Source: Actinomycetota bacterium (lineage in GTDB: Bacteria > Actinomycetota > Actinomycetes > Nanopelagicales > Nanopelagicaceae). From it: a stretch of 17,320 nucleotides of DNA. The notes beneath the pieces were generated by a model. That model was given only the letters and a program-made list of their open reading frames with translations, was not told the DNA's origin and ran no database searches. How positions within the stretch are numbered: the stretch's first letter is position 1; each line of letters starts with the position of its first letter. Positions 1 through 6,596 of this stretch are shown here, piece by piece. The position numbers and the translations under genes were made by a program. Where the stretch lies: contig CANBRH010000022.1 of the NCBI GenBank assembly GCA_947371865.1, positions 1 to 17,320 on the forward strand. The letters run 5' to 3'.

Positions 1-604
1 GATCGGCGTAGTCAGTGATCTTGAGATACCACTGGTTTAATTTCTTTTTAGTTACAGGCGTATCGCAGCGTTCGCATAACCCGGCCACAACTTGTTCGTT
101 GGCCAGAACTGTTTGATCCTTGGGACACCAGTTAACGGCCGAATCCTTACGATAAGCCAGACCCTTTTTATACAGTTCAAGGAAGAGCCACTGATTCCAT
201 TTGTAATACTCGGGATCACTGGTATGAAGAACTCGGTCCCAATCAAAAGAGCAGGCGTAACGTCGCATCGAAGATTTGTGAATTGCGATATTTTCATAAG
301 TCCACTTGCGTGGATCGGTGCCGCGCTTGATCGCCGCATTTTCTGCAGGCAATCCAAAGGAATCCCAACCAATGGGATGCATGACGTTAAAACCTTTTTG
401 TGCCCAATAGCGTGCAATGACATCACCCAGGGCGTAAGCCTCGGCATGACCCATGTGCAGATCCCCAGATGGATAAGGAAACATATCCAAGACATATTTC
501 TTAGGGCGCATGTCATCGGGGCGCCCAGAACGGAAGGGAGCGAGTTCATCCCAAACTGGCAACCATTTCGCCTGCACTCCGTGAATGTCATAAGCCTCAT
601 GCAT
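1..604 (-). CDS. leuS: Leucyl-tRNA synthetase, N-terminal part (partial)
   Basis: Charges tRNA-Leu with leucine in the cytoplasm (class I aminoacyl-tRNA synthetase). The visible 201 residues begin MHEAYDIHGVQAKW and carry the class I signature as PYPSGDLHMGH, with HMGH at residues 50-53. GWDSFGLPAENAAIKRGTDP, NQW and NWCPKDQTVLANEQV follow, then a Cys pair (CERC). All are typical of LeuRS. The KMSKS loop and most of the editing domain lie beyond the window. The ATG at 604 is the only start possible in frame: a TGA stop sits at 623-625 with no other ATG, GTG or TTG between. A GGGAG about ten bases upstream can serve as ribosome binding site. The start lies inside the end of the preceding dehydrogenase gene (8-base overlap), so translation is probably coupled. 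The HMGHAE form differs from the GLHVGHP form of Mycobacterium, from family memory. Confidence 0.97.
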   Translation of the reverse strand, partial: MHEAYDIHGVQAKWLPVWDELAPFRSGRPDDMRPKKYVLDMFPYPSGDLHMGHAEAYALGDVIARYWAQKGFNVMHPIGWDSFGLPAENAAIKRGTDPRKWTYENIAIHKSSMRRYACSFDWDRVLHTSDPEYYKWNQWLFLELYKKGLAYRKDSAVNWCPKDQTVLANEQVVAGLCERCDTPVTKKKLNQWYLKITDYAD

Positions 605-1532
605 GGGGAGGATTCTCCCATCTCACGCCAGTGAGTTCTTCACTGACCTGCCACAAATGAGCAGCCAGACTCTGGTCGTAAGCGGCCGATTTGGCACGAG
701 TCAACTTGGGATGTCCGCGCATTTCTCCCAAACCATCCGGGCCCACAAAGGAAGCCCCAACCAATCCTGGGAAGGTAGCAGCGCATAACGCGGGAAGTGC
801 GCCTTTTTCTGCCGATTGCGCAAAGACCGCATTGCCGGCAGCCATCAACCGCTGTTGAATAAAACTGCCTCGCATTTCCGGACCGACCATTTGTAAATGG
901 GTCGAGGAATATCCTGGGTGAGCAGCAACCGGAATGAAACTCCAGCCGTGCATTAAGCGTAATCTCTCTAAGTGTGAAACGAAGAGCAGGTTTGCCAATT
1001 TACTTGCGCCATAGGAACCCCATGGGGAATAGCTGCCGACGCCCAAACACTTTTCACGGATATCTTGAAGTGAACCGTCATCGAAATTACCCAGGCGATG
1101 AGCCATGCTAGACATGACCACCAACCGATCGCCAATAAATTCGCGAATCAATCCAGCAAATGCAAAATGACCGAGGTGATTTGTGCCCATCTGCAATTCA
1201 AATCCGTCAACGGTCGATGTCATCGGCGTCGCCATGACGCCTGCATTTAAAATGACAACATCAAAAGTATTTTGAATAGAAGCAGCCGCGTTACGTACCG
1301 AGGATAAATCGGCAAGGTCCATAACAAGAGCAGAGCTGCGACCAATCTTGGCCACGCTTCGTTCTGCCTTTTCCAACGTGCGGGCCGTGATGGTGACATC
1401 TGCCCCATGCCTGGCTAACTCGATCGCCGATGCCAGACCTAGCCCGCTGGTTCCACCAGTGATGAGGAATTTCTTGCCAGAGAGGTCAGGAATGTTCTCG
1501 GTATTCCAGCCTGAGGGAATTGCGTGTTGCAC
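597..1532 (-). CDS. Short-chain dehydrogenase/reductase family oxidoreductase
   Basis: NAD(P)-dependent oxidoreductase of the classical SDR type, similar in build to retinol dehydrogenase-like members; the substrate cannot be told from sequence. Numbered from the TTG at 1538, the cofactor-binding TGGTSGLG is at 27-34, a DL pair near 74-75, NAGVM at 98-102, SS at 143-144 and the catalytic YGASK at 176-180. A Rossmann fold with intact Ser-Tyr-Lys is therefore present. I prefer the GTG at 1532 (311 residues) because the GGAAGG site sits eight bases before it; the TTG at 1538 (313 residues) would have only about two bases of spacing. It starts about 23 bases after the 3' end of tRNA-Ala and its stop overlaps the leuS start, so all three are probably on one transcript. 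Its role beside leuS is unknown. Confidence 0.93.
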   Translation of the reverse strand: MQHAIPSGWNTENIPDLSGKKFLITGGTSGLGLASAIELARHGADVTITARTLEKAERSVAKIGRSSALVMDLADLSSVRNAAASIQNTFDVVILNAGVMATPMTSTVDGFELQMGTNHLGHFAFAGLIREFIGDRLVVMSSMAHRLGNFDDGSLQDIREKCLGVGSYSPWGSYGASKLANLLFVSHLERLRLMHGWSFIPVAAHPGYSSTHLQMVGPEMRGSFIQQRLMAAGNAVFAQSAEKGALPALCAATFPGLVGASFVGPDGLGEMRGHPKLTRAKSAAYDQSLAAHLWQVSEELTGVRWENPPHA

Positions 1533-1555
1533 GGTCAATCCCTTCCGTTTTTACG

Positions 1556-1628
1556 TGGAGCTGAGGGGATTTGAACCCCTGACCCCCTGCATGCCATGCA
1601 GGTGCGCTACCAGCTGCGCCACAGCCCC
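1556..1628 (-). tRNA. tRNA-Ala (anticodon GGC)
   Basis: The minus strand folds into a full 73-base cloverleaf. The acceptor stem GGGGCTG pairs with CAGCTCC, the D arm is GCGC/GCGC around AGCTGGTA, the anticodon stem is CCTGC/GCAGG with loop ATGGCAT, the variable loop is five bases, and the T arm is AGGGG-TTCAAAT-CCCCT. The anticodon is GGC, reading GCC and GCU alanine codons. The third acceptor pair is G:U, the classic G3:U70 identity element for alanyl-tRNA synthetase, and the discriminator base is A. CCA is not encoded, so it must be added after processing. No T-run terminator follows, and the dehydrogenase gene starts about 23 bases downstream. Confidence 0.98.
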
Positions 1629-1647
1629 GTTTTTTGGTGAGGGTCAG

Positions 1648-1677
1648 ACCCTACCGAAAGTACTGGATCAATACCAA
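1648..1677 (-). promoter_or_regulatory. Candidate promoter of tRNA-Ala
   Basis: On the minus strand TTGGTA (1677-1672) and TAGGGT (1653-1648) are separated by 18 bases. TAGGGT fits the actinobacterial TANNNT -10 pattern. A start about seven bases further on would give a leader of roughly 13 bases before the tRNA. The -35 matches the consensus at four of six positions. The prediction rests on pattern alone; the tRNA could also be read from the upstream phosphatase gene because no terminator separates them. Confidence 0.35.
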
Positions 1678-1683
1678 AGCGAG

Positions 1684-2355
1684 TTAAGACTTAGGCGAAT
1701 CCGGGGCACCCAGGGCCTCATTTCCCAAGAAAAGCTCGGGTGAGGAGCCAGCATTGTGCTCGGTCAAGATCCATTTCTCATTGCGATCTAATTCCACAAT
1801 CGACCAGGATGCATTGGAAAGTCCACCTAGTACGCCCCATTGTTCAACTGGTAAATCCAACATTTTTCCCAAGAGGCAACGGGCAGTACCGCCGTGGGTG
1901 ACCAGGACCAAAAGCCCTTGGATCGTGGCCAATTCTTGCTGCACCAAGCCAAATGAGCGCTCGGCGACCTCGGTTCGTCGTTCCCCGGTTTCGCCGGCGG
2001 GTTCATCGCTGCCGGAGAGCCAGCCCAGAAAGCGAGAGCTATCTGCCGCTCTATTTTCAGTTCCGGTCTTGCCCTCCCAATTTCCGCCGTGGGTTTCCCG
2101 AATGCGCGCGTCGATTTGTACCGGCAGATTCAGTAACTCTGAAAGCGCTGCTGCGGTTTGGCGAGCACGAATTAAATCGCTGGAAATGATTTTTGTAGGT
2201 GACATCCCCGCCAAGATTTTCGCTGAGTGGGCAACTTGGTAGAGACCAACATCATTGAGCGGAATGTCTGAGTGACCTTGAAAGCGATTTTCAATATTCC
2301 AGTCGGTTTGGCCATGGCGCCAAATCAATATTCTGGGACGAGGAGTGGAACCCAT
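1684..2355 (-). CDS. Histidine phosphatase (phosphoglycerate mutase-like, possibly GpgP)
   Basis: A 223-residue enzyme of the histidine phosphatase (phosphoglycerate mutase-like) superfamily. The phosphohistidine motif RHGQT is at 13-17. The substrate-pocket stretch SSDLIRARQT is at 58-67, the acidic RETHGGNWEG at 86-95 and the second catalytic His in VTHGG at 152-156. The length suits a cofactor-dependent phosphatase rather than a glycolytic mutase. In Mycobacterium tuberculosis the gene after nadD and rsfS is Rv2419c (GpgP, glucosyl-3-phosphoglycerate phosphatase). The same order here suggests, but does not prove, that activity; another phosphoester substrate is possible. The ATG at 2355 lies six bases after the rsfS stop and has GGAGAG about nine bases upstream. 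Neighbour order points to one nadD-rsfS-phosphatase transcript. Confidence 0.92.
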   Translation of the reverse strand: MGSTPRPRILIWRHGQTDWNIENRFQGHSDIPLNDVGLYQVAHSAKILAGMSPTKIISSDLIRARQTAAALSELLNLPVQIDARIRETHGGNWEGKTGTENRAADSSRFLGWLSGSDEPAGETGERRTEVAERSFGLVQQELATIQGLLVLVTHGGTARCLLGKMLDLPVEQWGVLGGLSNASWSIVELDRNEKWILTEHNAGSSPELFLGNEALGAPDSPKS

Positions 2356-2361
2356 CGAAAA

Positions 2362-2724
2362 TTACTCTCCGAGAGTGATCGTTAACGGAATGCGTGGACA
2401 ATCGTTCCAGAGGCGATCGAGCATGTAGTAACCGCGTAACTCCAAAGTCTGAATATGCACAACCAAATCGGAGTAATCCAAAAGCACCCAAGCGCCTTTG
2501 CCTTCTTTGCGAATCGGCTTTTCACCAATTTCGGCCATTTTTTTGAAGACTTCATCAGCAATGGCATCGACTTGGCGTTCGTTTGCTGCGCTGGCGATGA
2601 GAAATACTTCTGAGAGAACCATCTGTTCGGTCATATCGATAGCAATAATGTCGGTACCTAATTTGTCCGCCACCGCTTGGGCTGCGATTTGGGTGATCTT
2701 CTTAACTGGCTCACTTGCTGACAT
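2362..2724 (-). CDS. rsfS: Ribosomal silencing factor RsfS
   Basis: RsfS (YbeB/Iojap family) binds ribosomal protein L14 (uL14) on the 50S subunit and blocks subunit joining, shutting translation down in starvation. The 120-residue product shows the family core: the helical N-terminal part, an LSEVFLIASAANERQVDAI stretch near 37-55, and GKGAWVLLDYSDLVVHIQ at 75-92 followed by RGYYMLDRLW at 97-106. Two starts are possible. I chose the ATG at 2724 because CGAGGA lies five to six bases before it; the upstream ATG at 2745 (seven more residues) has no ribosome binding site. With this start the gene overlaps the end of nadD by 14 bases, so translation is probably coupled. Linkage to nadD is conserved across bacteria. 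Confidence 0.96.
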   Translation of the reverse strand: MSASEPVKKITQIAAQAVADKLGTDIIAIDMTEQMVLSEVFLIASAANERQVDAIADEVFKKMAEIGEKPIRKEGKGAWVLLDYSDLVVHIQTLELRGYYMLDRLWNDCPRIPLTITLGE

Positions 2725-3283
2725 AGAGTCCTCGTTCTTGTACATAGGATAAAACCGATTGTGAAACGAAATGTGATGCGTCTGCTCCGGTGGAAAGTAA
2801 TTGCCTCACTTCAGTCGCGGAGATATCGATGGCATCAATATCTATTTCAGGAAATTCCGATTTCACATCTCCGGGTCTGCGAACTACCAAGATCGAGACC
2901 ATCTTTAGCAAATCTTTGCTTTTGTGCCACTGTTGAATGGATGCAGCGGCATCGCTACCCAAAATCAAAGTGAAGTGATCATCTGGGAAAAAAGCCTTGA
3001 GTTGAGCGATGGTGTCCACCGTGTAGGTGGGACCTTCGCGTCGCACCTCAATATCCGTCAGCGCAACTTTGGATTGCAGCGGATCAGACAAATCTTCCAA
3101 CGCACGAGCACACATCTCTACTCGATCGGGGCCAGAAGCCACGGGACCAGAATCACGTAACCAAGGCTGACCGGTCGGGATTACCAAGAGTTGATCGAAT
3201 CGGTCGGCAACGGCGTCAATAATATGAAGATGCCCTAAGTGAATGGGGTCGAAAGTTCCGCCCAAGATCCCAATTTTGCGAAT
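2711..3283 (-). CDS. nadD: Nicotinate-nucleotide adenylyltransferase NadD (start codon uncertain)
   Basis: Adenylates nicotinate mononucleotide to deamido-NAD in de novo and salvage NAD synthesis. Counting from the TTG at 3265, the nucleotide-binding GGTFDPIHLGH is at 2-12, GPTYTVDT at 78-85, LILGSDA at 100-106 and the ISATEVR motif (family ISSTxxR) at 148-154. The only canonical start is that TTG (184 residues). It has no usable ribosome binding site and would remove the first beta strand. In frame upstream the DNA still encodes RIRKIGI before LGGTFDP, matching the family N-terminus, but there is no ATG, GTG or TTG before the TAA at 3319-3317. I therefore mark the ATT at 3283 (190 residues), which has AAGGAA about nine bases ahead. 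The gene identity is certain and the start is an inference. LigA, encoded upstream, uses NAD. Confidence 0.93.
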   Translation of the reverse strand: MRKIGILGGTFDPIHLGHLHIIDAVADRFDQLLVIPTGQPWLRDSGPVASGPDRVEMCARALEDLSDPLQSKVALTDIEVRREGPTYTVDTIAQLKAFFPDDHFTLILGSDAAASIQQWHKSKDLLKMVSILVVRRPGDVKSEFPEIDIDAIDISATEVRQLLSTGADASHFVSQSVLSYVQERGLYVSK

Positions 3284-3316
3284 TCTTCGGTTTTCCTTAC
3301 TGCTGTAAGAGATGGT

Positions 3317-3451
3317 TTAGTCCCGATCTACGCGGAGAACCAAGAAAAGCAGCAGCGAAAGAACCGCGAAGGCGAAGATGCCGAAAAAGACAGGCGGGGC
3401 GGGCAATTTACGAGTGGCGCCCTCGGCCAAGACTACGAGTGATGAGTTCAT
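3317..3451 (-). CDS. Small single-span membrane protein, 44 residues
   Basis: A short frame between ligA and nadD, beginning MNSSLVVLAEGATRKLPAPP and ending LRVDRD before a TAA. Residues from about 18 to 40 form one hydrophobic helix rich in Phe, Leu and Val. A proline-rich PAPP turn precedes it, and a charged tail (R, D, R, D) follows. This is the layout of a small integral membrane protein. I recall similar unnamed short membrane proteins next to nadD in other actinobacteria, but cannot check that here. No ribosome binding site precedes the ATG; a TAAACT box six bases upstream suggests a leaderless start. It starts 29 bases after the ligA stop and is in the same frame as nadD, 11 codons and one stop codon before the nadD start marked here. 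Function unknown. Confidence 0.72.
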   Translation of the reverse strand: MNSSLVVLAEGATRKLPAPPVFFGIFAFAVLSLLLFLVLRVDRD

Positions 3452-3457
3452 AGGATG

Positions 3458-3463
3458 AGTTTA
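3458..3463 (-). promoter_or_regulatory. Candidate leaderless -10 box for the 44-residue membrane protein
   Basis: TAAACT on the minus strand, six bases before the ATG at 3451, in the short gap after ligA. The same hexamer and spacing occur before fabD. No convincing -35 is visible. If real, the transcript would begin at or next to the A of the start codon and could also supply nadD, rsfS and the phosphatase. Confidence 0.45.
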
Positions 3464-3480
3464 ATGCCTAAAAGGAAGAC

Positions 3481-5508
3481 CTACTCCCCTGCCAGCAGTT
3501 TCTTAAAGCCAGCCTCATCGAGAATGGGTACGCCTAGCTCTTCGGCTTTGGCTAACTTTGAACCGGGGGAATCTCCGACGACCACGAAGTCGGTCTTTTT
3601 CGAAACCGACGAGGAAGCTTTTCCGCCGTGGGCGGCAATTACCTCGGCCACGCCATCGCGGGTGAAATCAACCAATGATCCCGTGACCACCAGAGTTTTA
3701 CCTGCCAGCGTTTGTGGCAAAAGATTTTCGACTTGGGTCTCGGCAAGGGCGACCCCGGCGGCTTGCCATTTTTCCAGGATCTCTTGATGCCAGGGGATGG
3801 AGTACCACTCGACAATGGAATGAGCGATGATTTCACCGACGCCATCAACGGCGGCAAGTTCGGTTTCGCTGGCAGCAAAGATGGCATGGGTGGATCCAAA
3901 ACTCTTGGCCAAAGCTTGCGCAGCCGTAGGACCAACGTGGCGGATAGAGAGAGCCACCAAAATTCGCCAGAGCGGTCGAGTTTTTGCAACTTCTAACGCC
4001 GCGATGAGTTTGGCGGCGTTGGCCGCCAAGGTTTCATCTTTCTTCGTAAAGAAGGCAGACTTTGCTAAATCTGTAATTGAAAGATTGAAAAGATCGGATT
4101 CATCAACGATCAAGCGATCGGAAAGTAGAGCCGAGGCGGCTTCGAAGCCCAATACATCGATATCGAGCGCAGCACGTGAACCGATGTAGTAAATACGCTC
4201 TTTCAATTGCGCCGGGCAAGATTGCGCATTGGGGCAACGAATATCGACATCGCCTTCAGCCATGGCGCGTAGCGTGGACCCACATTCAGGACATGCAGTC
4301 GGCATGATGAATGCCTTTTCTTTTCCGGTCCGTCCCGAAACTACTGCGCCCAATACTTCAGGAATAACATCACCAGCCTTGCGAATGATGACGAGATCGC
4401 CAATCAAAATTCCTTTTCGAACGACTTCTTCGGCGTTATGCAAAGTTGCGTTAGTAACAGTAGAACCGGCGACTTTGACTGGTTCCATAAAGGCAAAAGG
4501 AGTAACTCGGCCCGTGCGCCCAATACTTACTTTTATATCCAGCAATCGAGTCGTGACTTCTTCTGGCGGGTACTTATAGGCGATCGCCCACTTGGGTGCT
4601 CTCGAGGTAAAACCCAAGATCTCTTGAGCGGAAATTTCATTGACCTTGATAACGGTGCCATCGATTTCATGTTCAACATCATGGCGGTGAAGTTGGTAGT
4701 AATTGATGAACTCCAAGACTTCAGCCCGGGTCGATACGACTCTCACTCGGTCGCTGGTCGGTAATCCCCACTTTTTCAGTTGTTCATATGCAGCCGATTG
4801 GGAAGTGAAATTAACGCCGTTGGCTGCCCCTATCCCGTGAACAACCATGCTTAAAGGGCGAGAAGCGCTTACTTTCGGATCCTTTTGGCGAAGCGAACCA
4901 GCCGCCGCATTGCGAGGATTAGCAAAGCGCGCCTTACCTTCTTCCTCTATCAGATCATTAAATTGATTAAAAGCATCAATGGGAAAGAAAACTTCGCCGC
5001 GAACCTCAAGCAATGGTGGGATATTTTTACCTTTAAGTTCGTGCGGAATCACGGCAATAGTCTTTACATTTAGCGTGACATCTTCGCCAGTCACACCGTT
5101 TCCTCGTGTAAGCGCGCGAACCAATCTCCCGTTTTCATACAGAAGGTTGATGGCCAAACCATCTACTTTGACTTCGCAGAGCCAGGTATTTTTCACTTCC
5201 GCTTTTTCGATGCGATCGAACCAAATTTCAAGTTCAGTTGGATCGAATACGTTATCGAGACTCATCATCTTGTCGATGTGATCGTGCTGAGTAAATTCAG
5301 TGGAGAATCCACCGCCTACTTGGTCGGAGGGAGAATCTTCGGCTTTAAAAAGTGGGTACTTTTCTTCCAACGCCTTGAGCTCGAGAATGAGTTGATCGAA
5401 TTGAGCATCTGCAATGGTGGGGCGATCCAAAACGTAATATTTAAATTGATGATCGCGAATTTCTTCGGCAAGAAGCGCCATGCGATGGCGAATATCTTGA
5501 TCGGGCAT
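3481..5508 (-). CDS. ligA: NAD-dependent DNA ligase LigA
   Basis: Seals nicks in replication and repair using NAD as adenylate donor. At 675 residues it is of normal length and has all domains. The N-terminal Ia domain (about 1-75) carries the YY and D-rich NMN-binding residues. The adenylation domain has the nucleophile lysine in CEVKVDG (K114) and EIDGTVIKV (281-289). The OB fold follows, with KVSIGRTGRVTPFA. A four-cysteine zinc site is made of C406, C409, C425 and C431. Helix-hairpin-helix repeats include the HVGPTAA and VDGVGEII stretches. A C-terminal BRCT domain begins near LAGKTLVVTGSL. The ATG at 5508 lies five bases after the mnmA stop, with AAGG overlapping that end, so it is read with mnmA. 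No abnormality seen. Confidence 0.99.
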   Translation of the reverse strand: MPDQDIRHRMALLAEEIRDHQFKYYVLDRPTIADAQFDQLILELKALEEKYPLFKAEDSPSDQVGGGFSTEFTQHDHIDKMMSLDNVFDPTELEIWFDRIEKAEVKNTWLCEVKVDGLAINLLYENGRLVRALTRGNGVTGEDVTLNVKTIAVIPHELKGKNIPPLLEVRGEVFFPIDAFNQFNDLIEEEGKARFANPRNAAAGSLRQKDPKVSASRPLSMVVHGIGAANGVNFTSQSAAYEQLKKWGLPTSDRVRVVSTRAEVLEFINYYQLHRHDVEHEIDGTVIKVNEISAQEILGFTSRAPKWAIAYKYPPEEVTTRLLDIKVSIGRTGRVTPFAFMEPVKVAGSTVTNATLHNAEEVVRKGILIGDLVIIRKAGDVIPEVLGAVVSGRTGKEKAFIMPTACPECGSTLRAMAEGDVDIRCPNAQSCPAQLKERIYYIGSRAALDIDVLGFEAASALLSDRLIVDESDLFNLSITDLAKSAFFTKKDETLAANAAKLIAALEVAKTRPLWRILVALSIRHVGPTAAQALAKSFGSTHAIFAASETELAAVDGVGEIIAHSIVEWYSIPWHQEILEKWQAAGVALAETQVENLLPQTLAGKTLVVTGSLVDFTRDGVAEVIAAHGGKASSSVSKKTDFVVVGDSPGSKLAKAEELGVPILDEAGFKKLLAGE

Positions 5509-5513
5509 GGACC

Positions 5514-6590
5514 TTACGCAGTTTCACTTACTGTGGCAGAGCCAACAACGCGATCGTCATCGTAAATGACTAGCCCCTGTCCGGCAGCCAAGCCAAAGAG
5601 TGGCTCATCTAAGTGCACGGTAATTTCAAGATTATTATGGGAATAAGTACAAGCCAGGGGTTGCCCATGCGCGCGCACCTGGGCGAAACCGCGATGATCT
5701 CTTCCCGAAATCGGTGCGGGACCGCACCAAATGGGACGATCTCCGACAATCTTTTCAACGGCAAGTGCCTCATGAGCGCCGACCACGACGGTGTTGGTCT
5801 TGGGTTCAATCTTCAACACATAACGAGGAATTCCACCAGCAGCAGGGACCGTTAGTCCTAAGCCGCGACGTTGGCCAACGGTGTAGGTGTAGGCGCCTTG
5901 ATGCTCGCCGAGAACTTCACCGGATTCATCAACAATCGGGCCACTCTCGCTGCCCAATCGATCGCGTAACCAGCCGGCATTATCGCCCGACGGTACAAAA
6001 CAGATGTCGTGGCTATCAGGCTTGTTGGCAACGTAAAGACCCCGCGCTTTGGCTTCCTTGCGGGTATCGGTTTTAACGATATCGCCCAGCGGAAAGTGGG
6101 CACCAGCCAGTTGTTCAGAGTTGAGGACGGCCAGAACGTAGGACTGGTCCTTGGCAGGATCAACCGCGCGATACATCAAGCGACCAGCAGAAGTCTCCTT
6201 CATCTGGGCATAGTGACCGGTGACTACACCATCAAAACCTAGAGCGCGCGCACGATCGAGCACGGCGGCAAATTTAATCTTTTCATTGCAGCGCAGACAT
6301 GGGTTGGGGGTTCGGCCGTTGGAGTACTCGGCGATGAAATTCTCGACGACTCCTTCGTGAAATTCTGAAGCCATATCCCAGATATAGAAAGGTATGCCGA
6401 TAACGTCGGCAGCACGACGGGCATCGTGCGAATCTTCGATGGTGCAACATCCTCGAGCTCCGGATCGGTACTTCTGCGGATTGCTGGAGAGAGCTAAGTG
6501 GACGCCAACGACCTCGTGACCCATTTCTGCAACGCGAGCTGCGGCAACAGCGGAATCGACTCCCCCACTCATGGCGGCAATAAGTTTCAT
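5514..6590 (-). CDS. mnmA: tRNA-specific 2-thiouridylase MnmA
   Basis: Puts sulfur on uridine 34 of tRNA-Lys, -Glu and -Gln, which improves decoding. The 358 residues show the ATP-binding PP-loop SGGVDS at 8-13, the first catalytic cysteine C98 in TPNPC, and GHYAQ near 125-129. The DQSYVL stretch is at 148-153, and the second catalytic cysteine C197 is in SHDICFVPSGD. C98 and C197 correspond to Cys102 and Cys199 of the E. coli enzyme, recalled from the family. A Cys-Cys pair near 48-49 (ARGCCTIEDSHDARRAAD) follows the usual form in actinobacteria. The ATG at 6590 lies six bases after the cysteine desulfurase stop with AGGGGG about nine bases ahead, so the sulfur donor and thiolase genes are adjacent and probably co-translated. 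Confidence 0.98.
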   Translation of the reverse strand: MKLIAAMSGGVDSAVAAARVAEMGHEVVGVHLALSSNPQKYRSGARGCCTIEDSHDARRAADVIGIPFYIWDMASEFHEGVVENFIAEYSNGRTPNPCLRCNEKIKFAAVLDRARALGFDGVVTGHYAQMKETSAGRLMYRAVDPAKDQSYVLAVLNSEQLAGAHFPLGDIVKTDTRKEAKARGLYVANKPDSHDICFVPSGDNAGWLRDRLGSESGPIVDESGEVLGEHQGAYTYTVGQRRGLGLTVPAAGGIPRYVLKIEPKTNTVVVGAHEALAVEKIVGDRPIWCGPAPISGRDHRGFAQVRAHGQPLACTYSHNNLEITVHLDEPLFGLAAGQGLVIYDDDRVVGSATVSETA

Positions 6591-6596
6591 AAAGTT

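Noticed and set aside
52..634. Long open frames on both strands (180-189 codons) across the leuS 5' end
   Set aside because: Both are shadows of the leuS frame, which alone gives a recognisable synthetase with HMGH; the alternative translations have no family features.
1629..1636. T-run on the plus strand next to tRNA-Ala, as a terminator
   Set aside because: On the coding (minus) strand it is an A-run lying before the tRNA, so it cannot act as an intrinsic terminator for this gene.
1641..1651. Small palindrome GGGTC-A-GACCC upstream of tRNA-Ala
   Set aside because: Only five pairs around one base, close to the predicted transcript start; too short to call an operator or terminator.
2364..2376. 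Perfect inverted repeat ACTCTC-C-GAGAGT at the rsfS-phosphatase junction
   Set aside because: The one-base centre cannot form a stable hairpin, there is no T-run, and it covers codons and the ribosome binding site of the next gene; likely chance.
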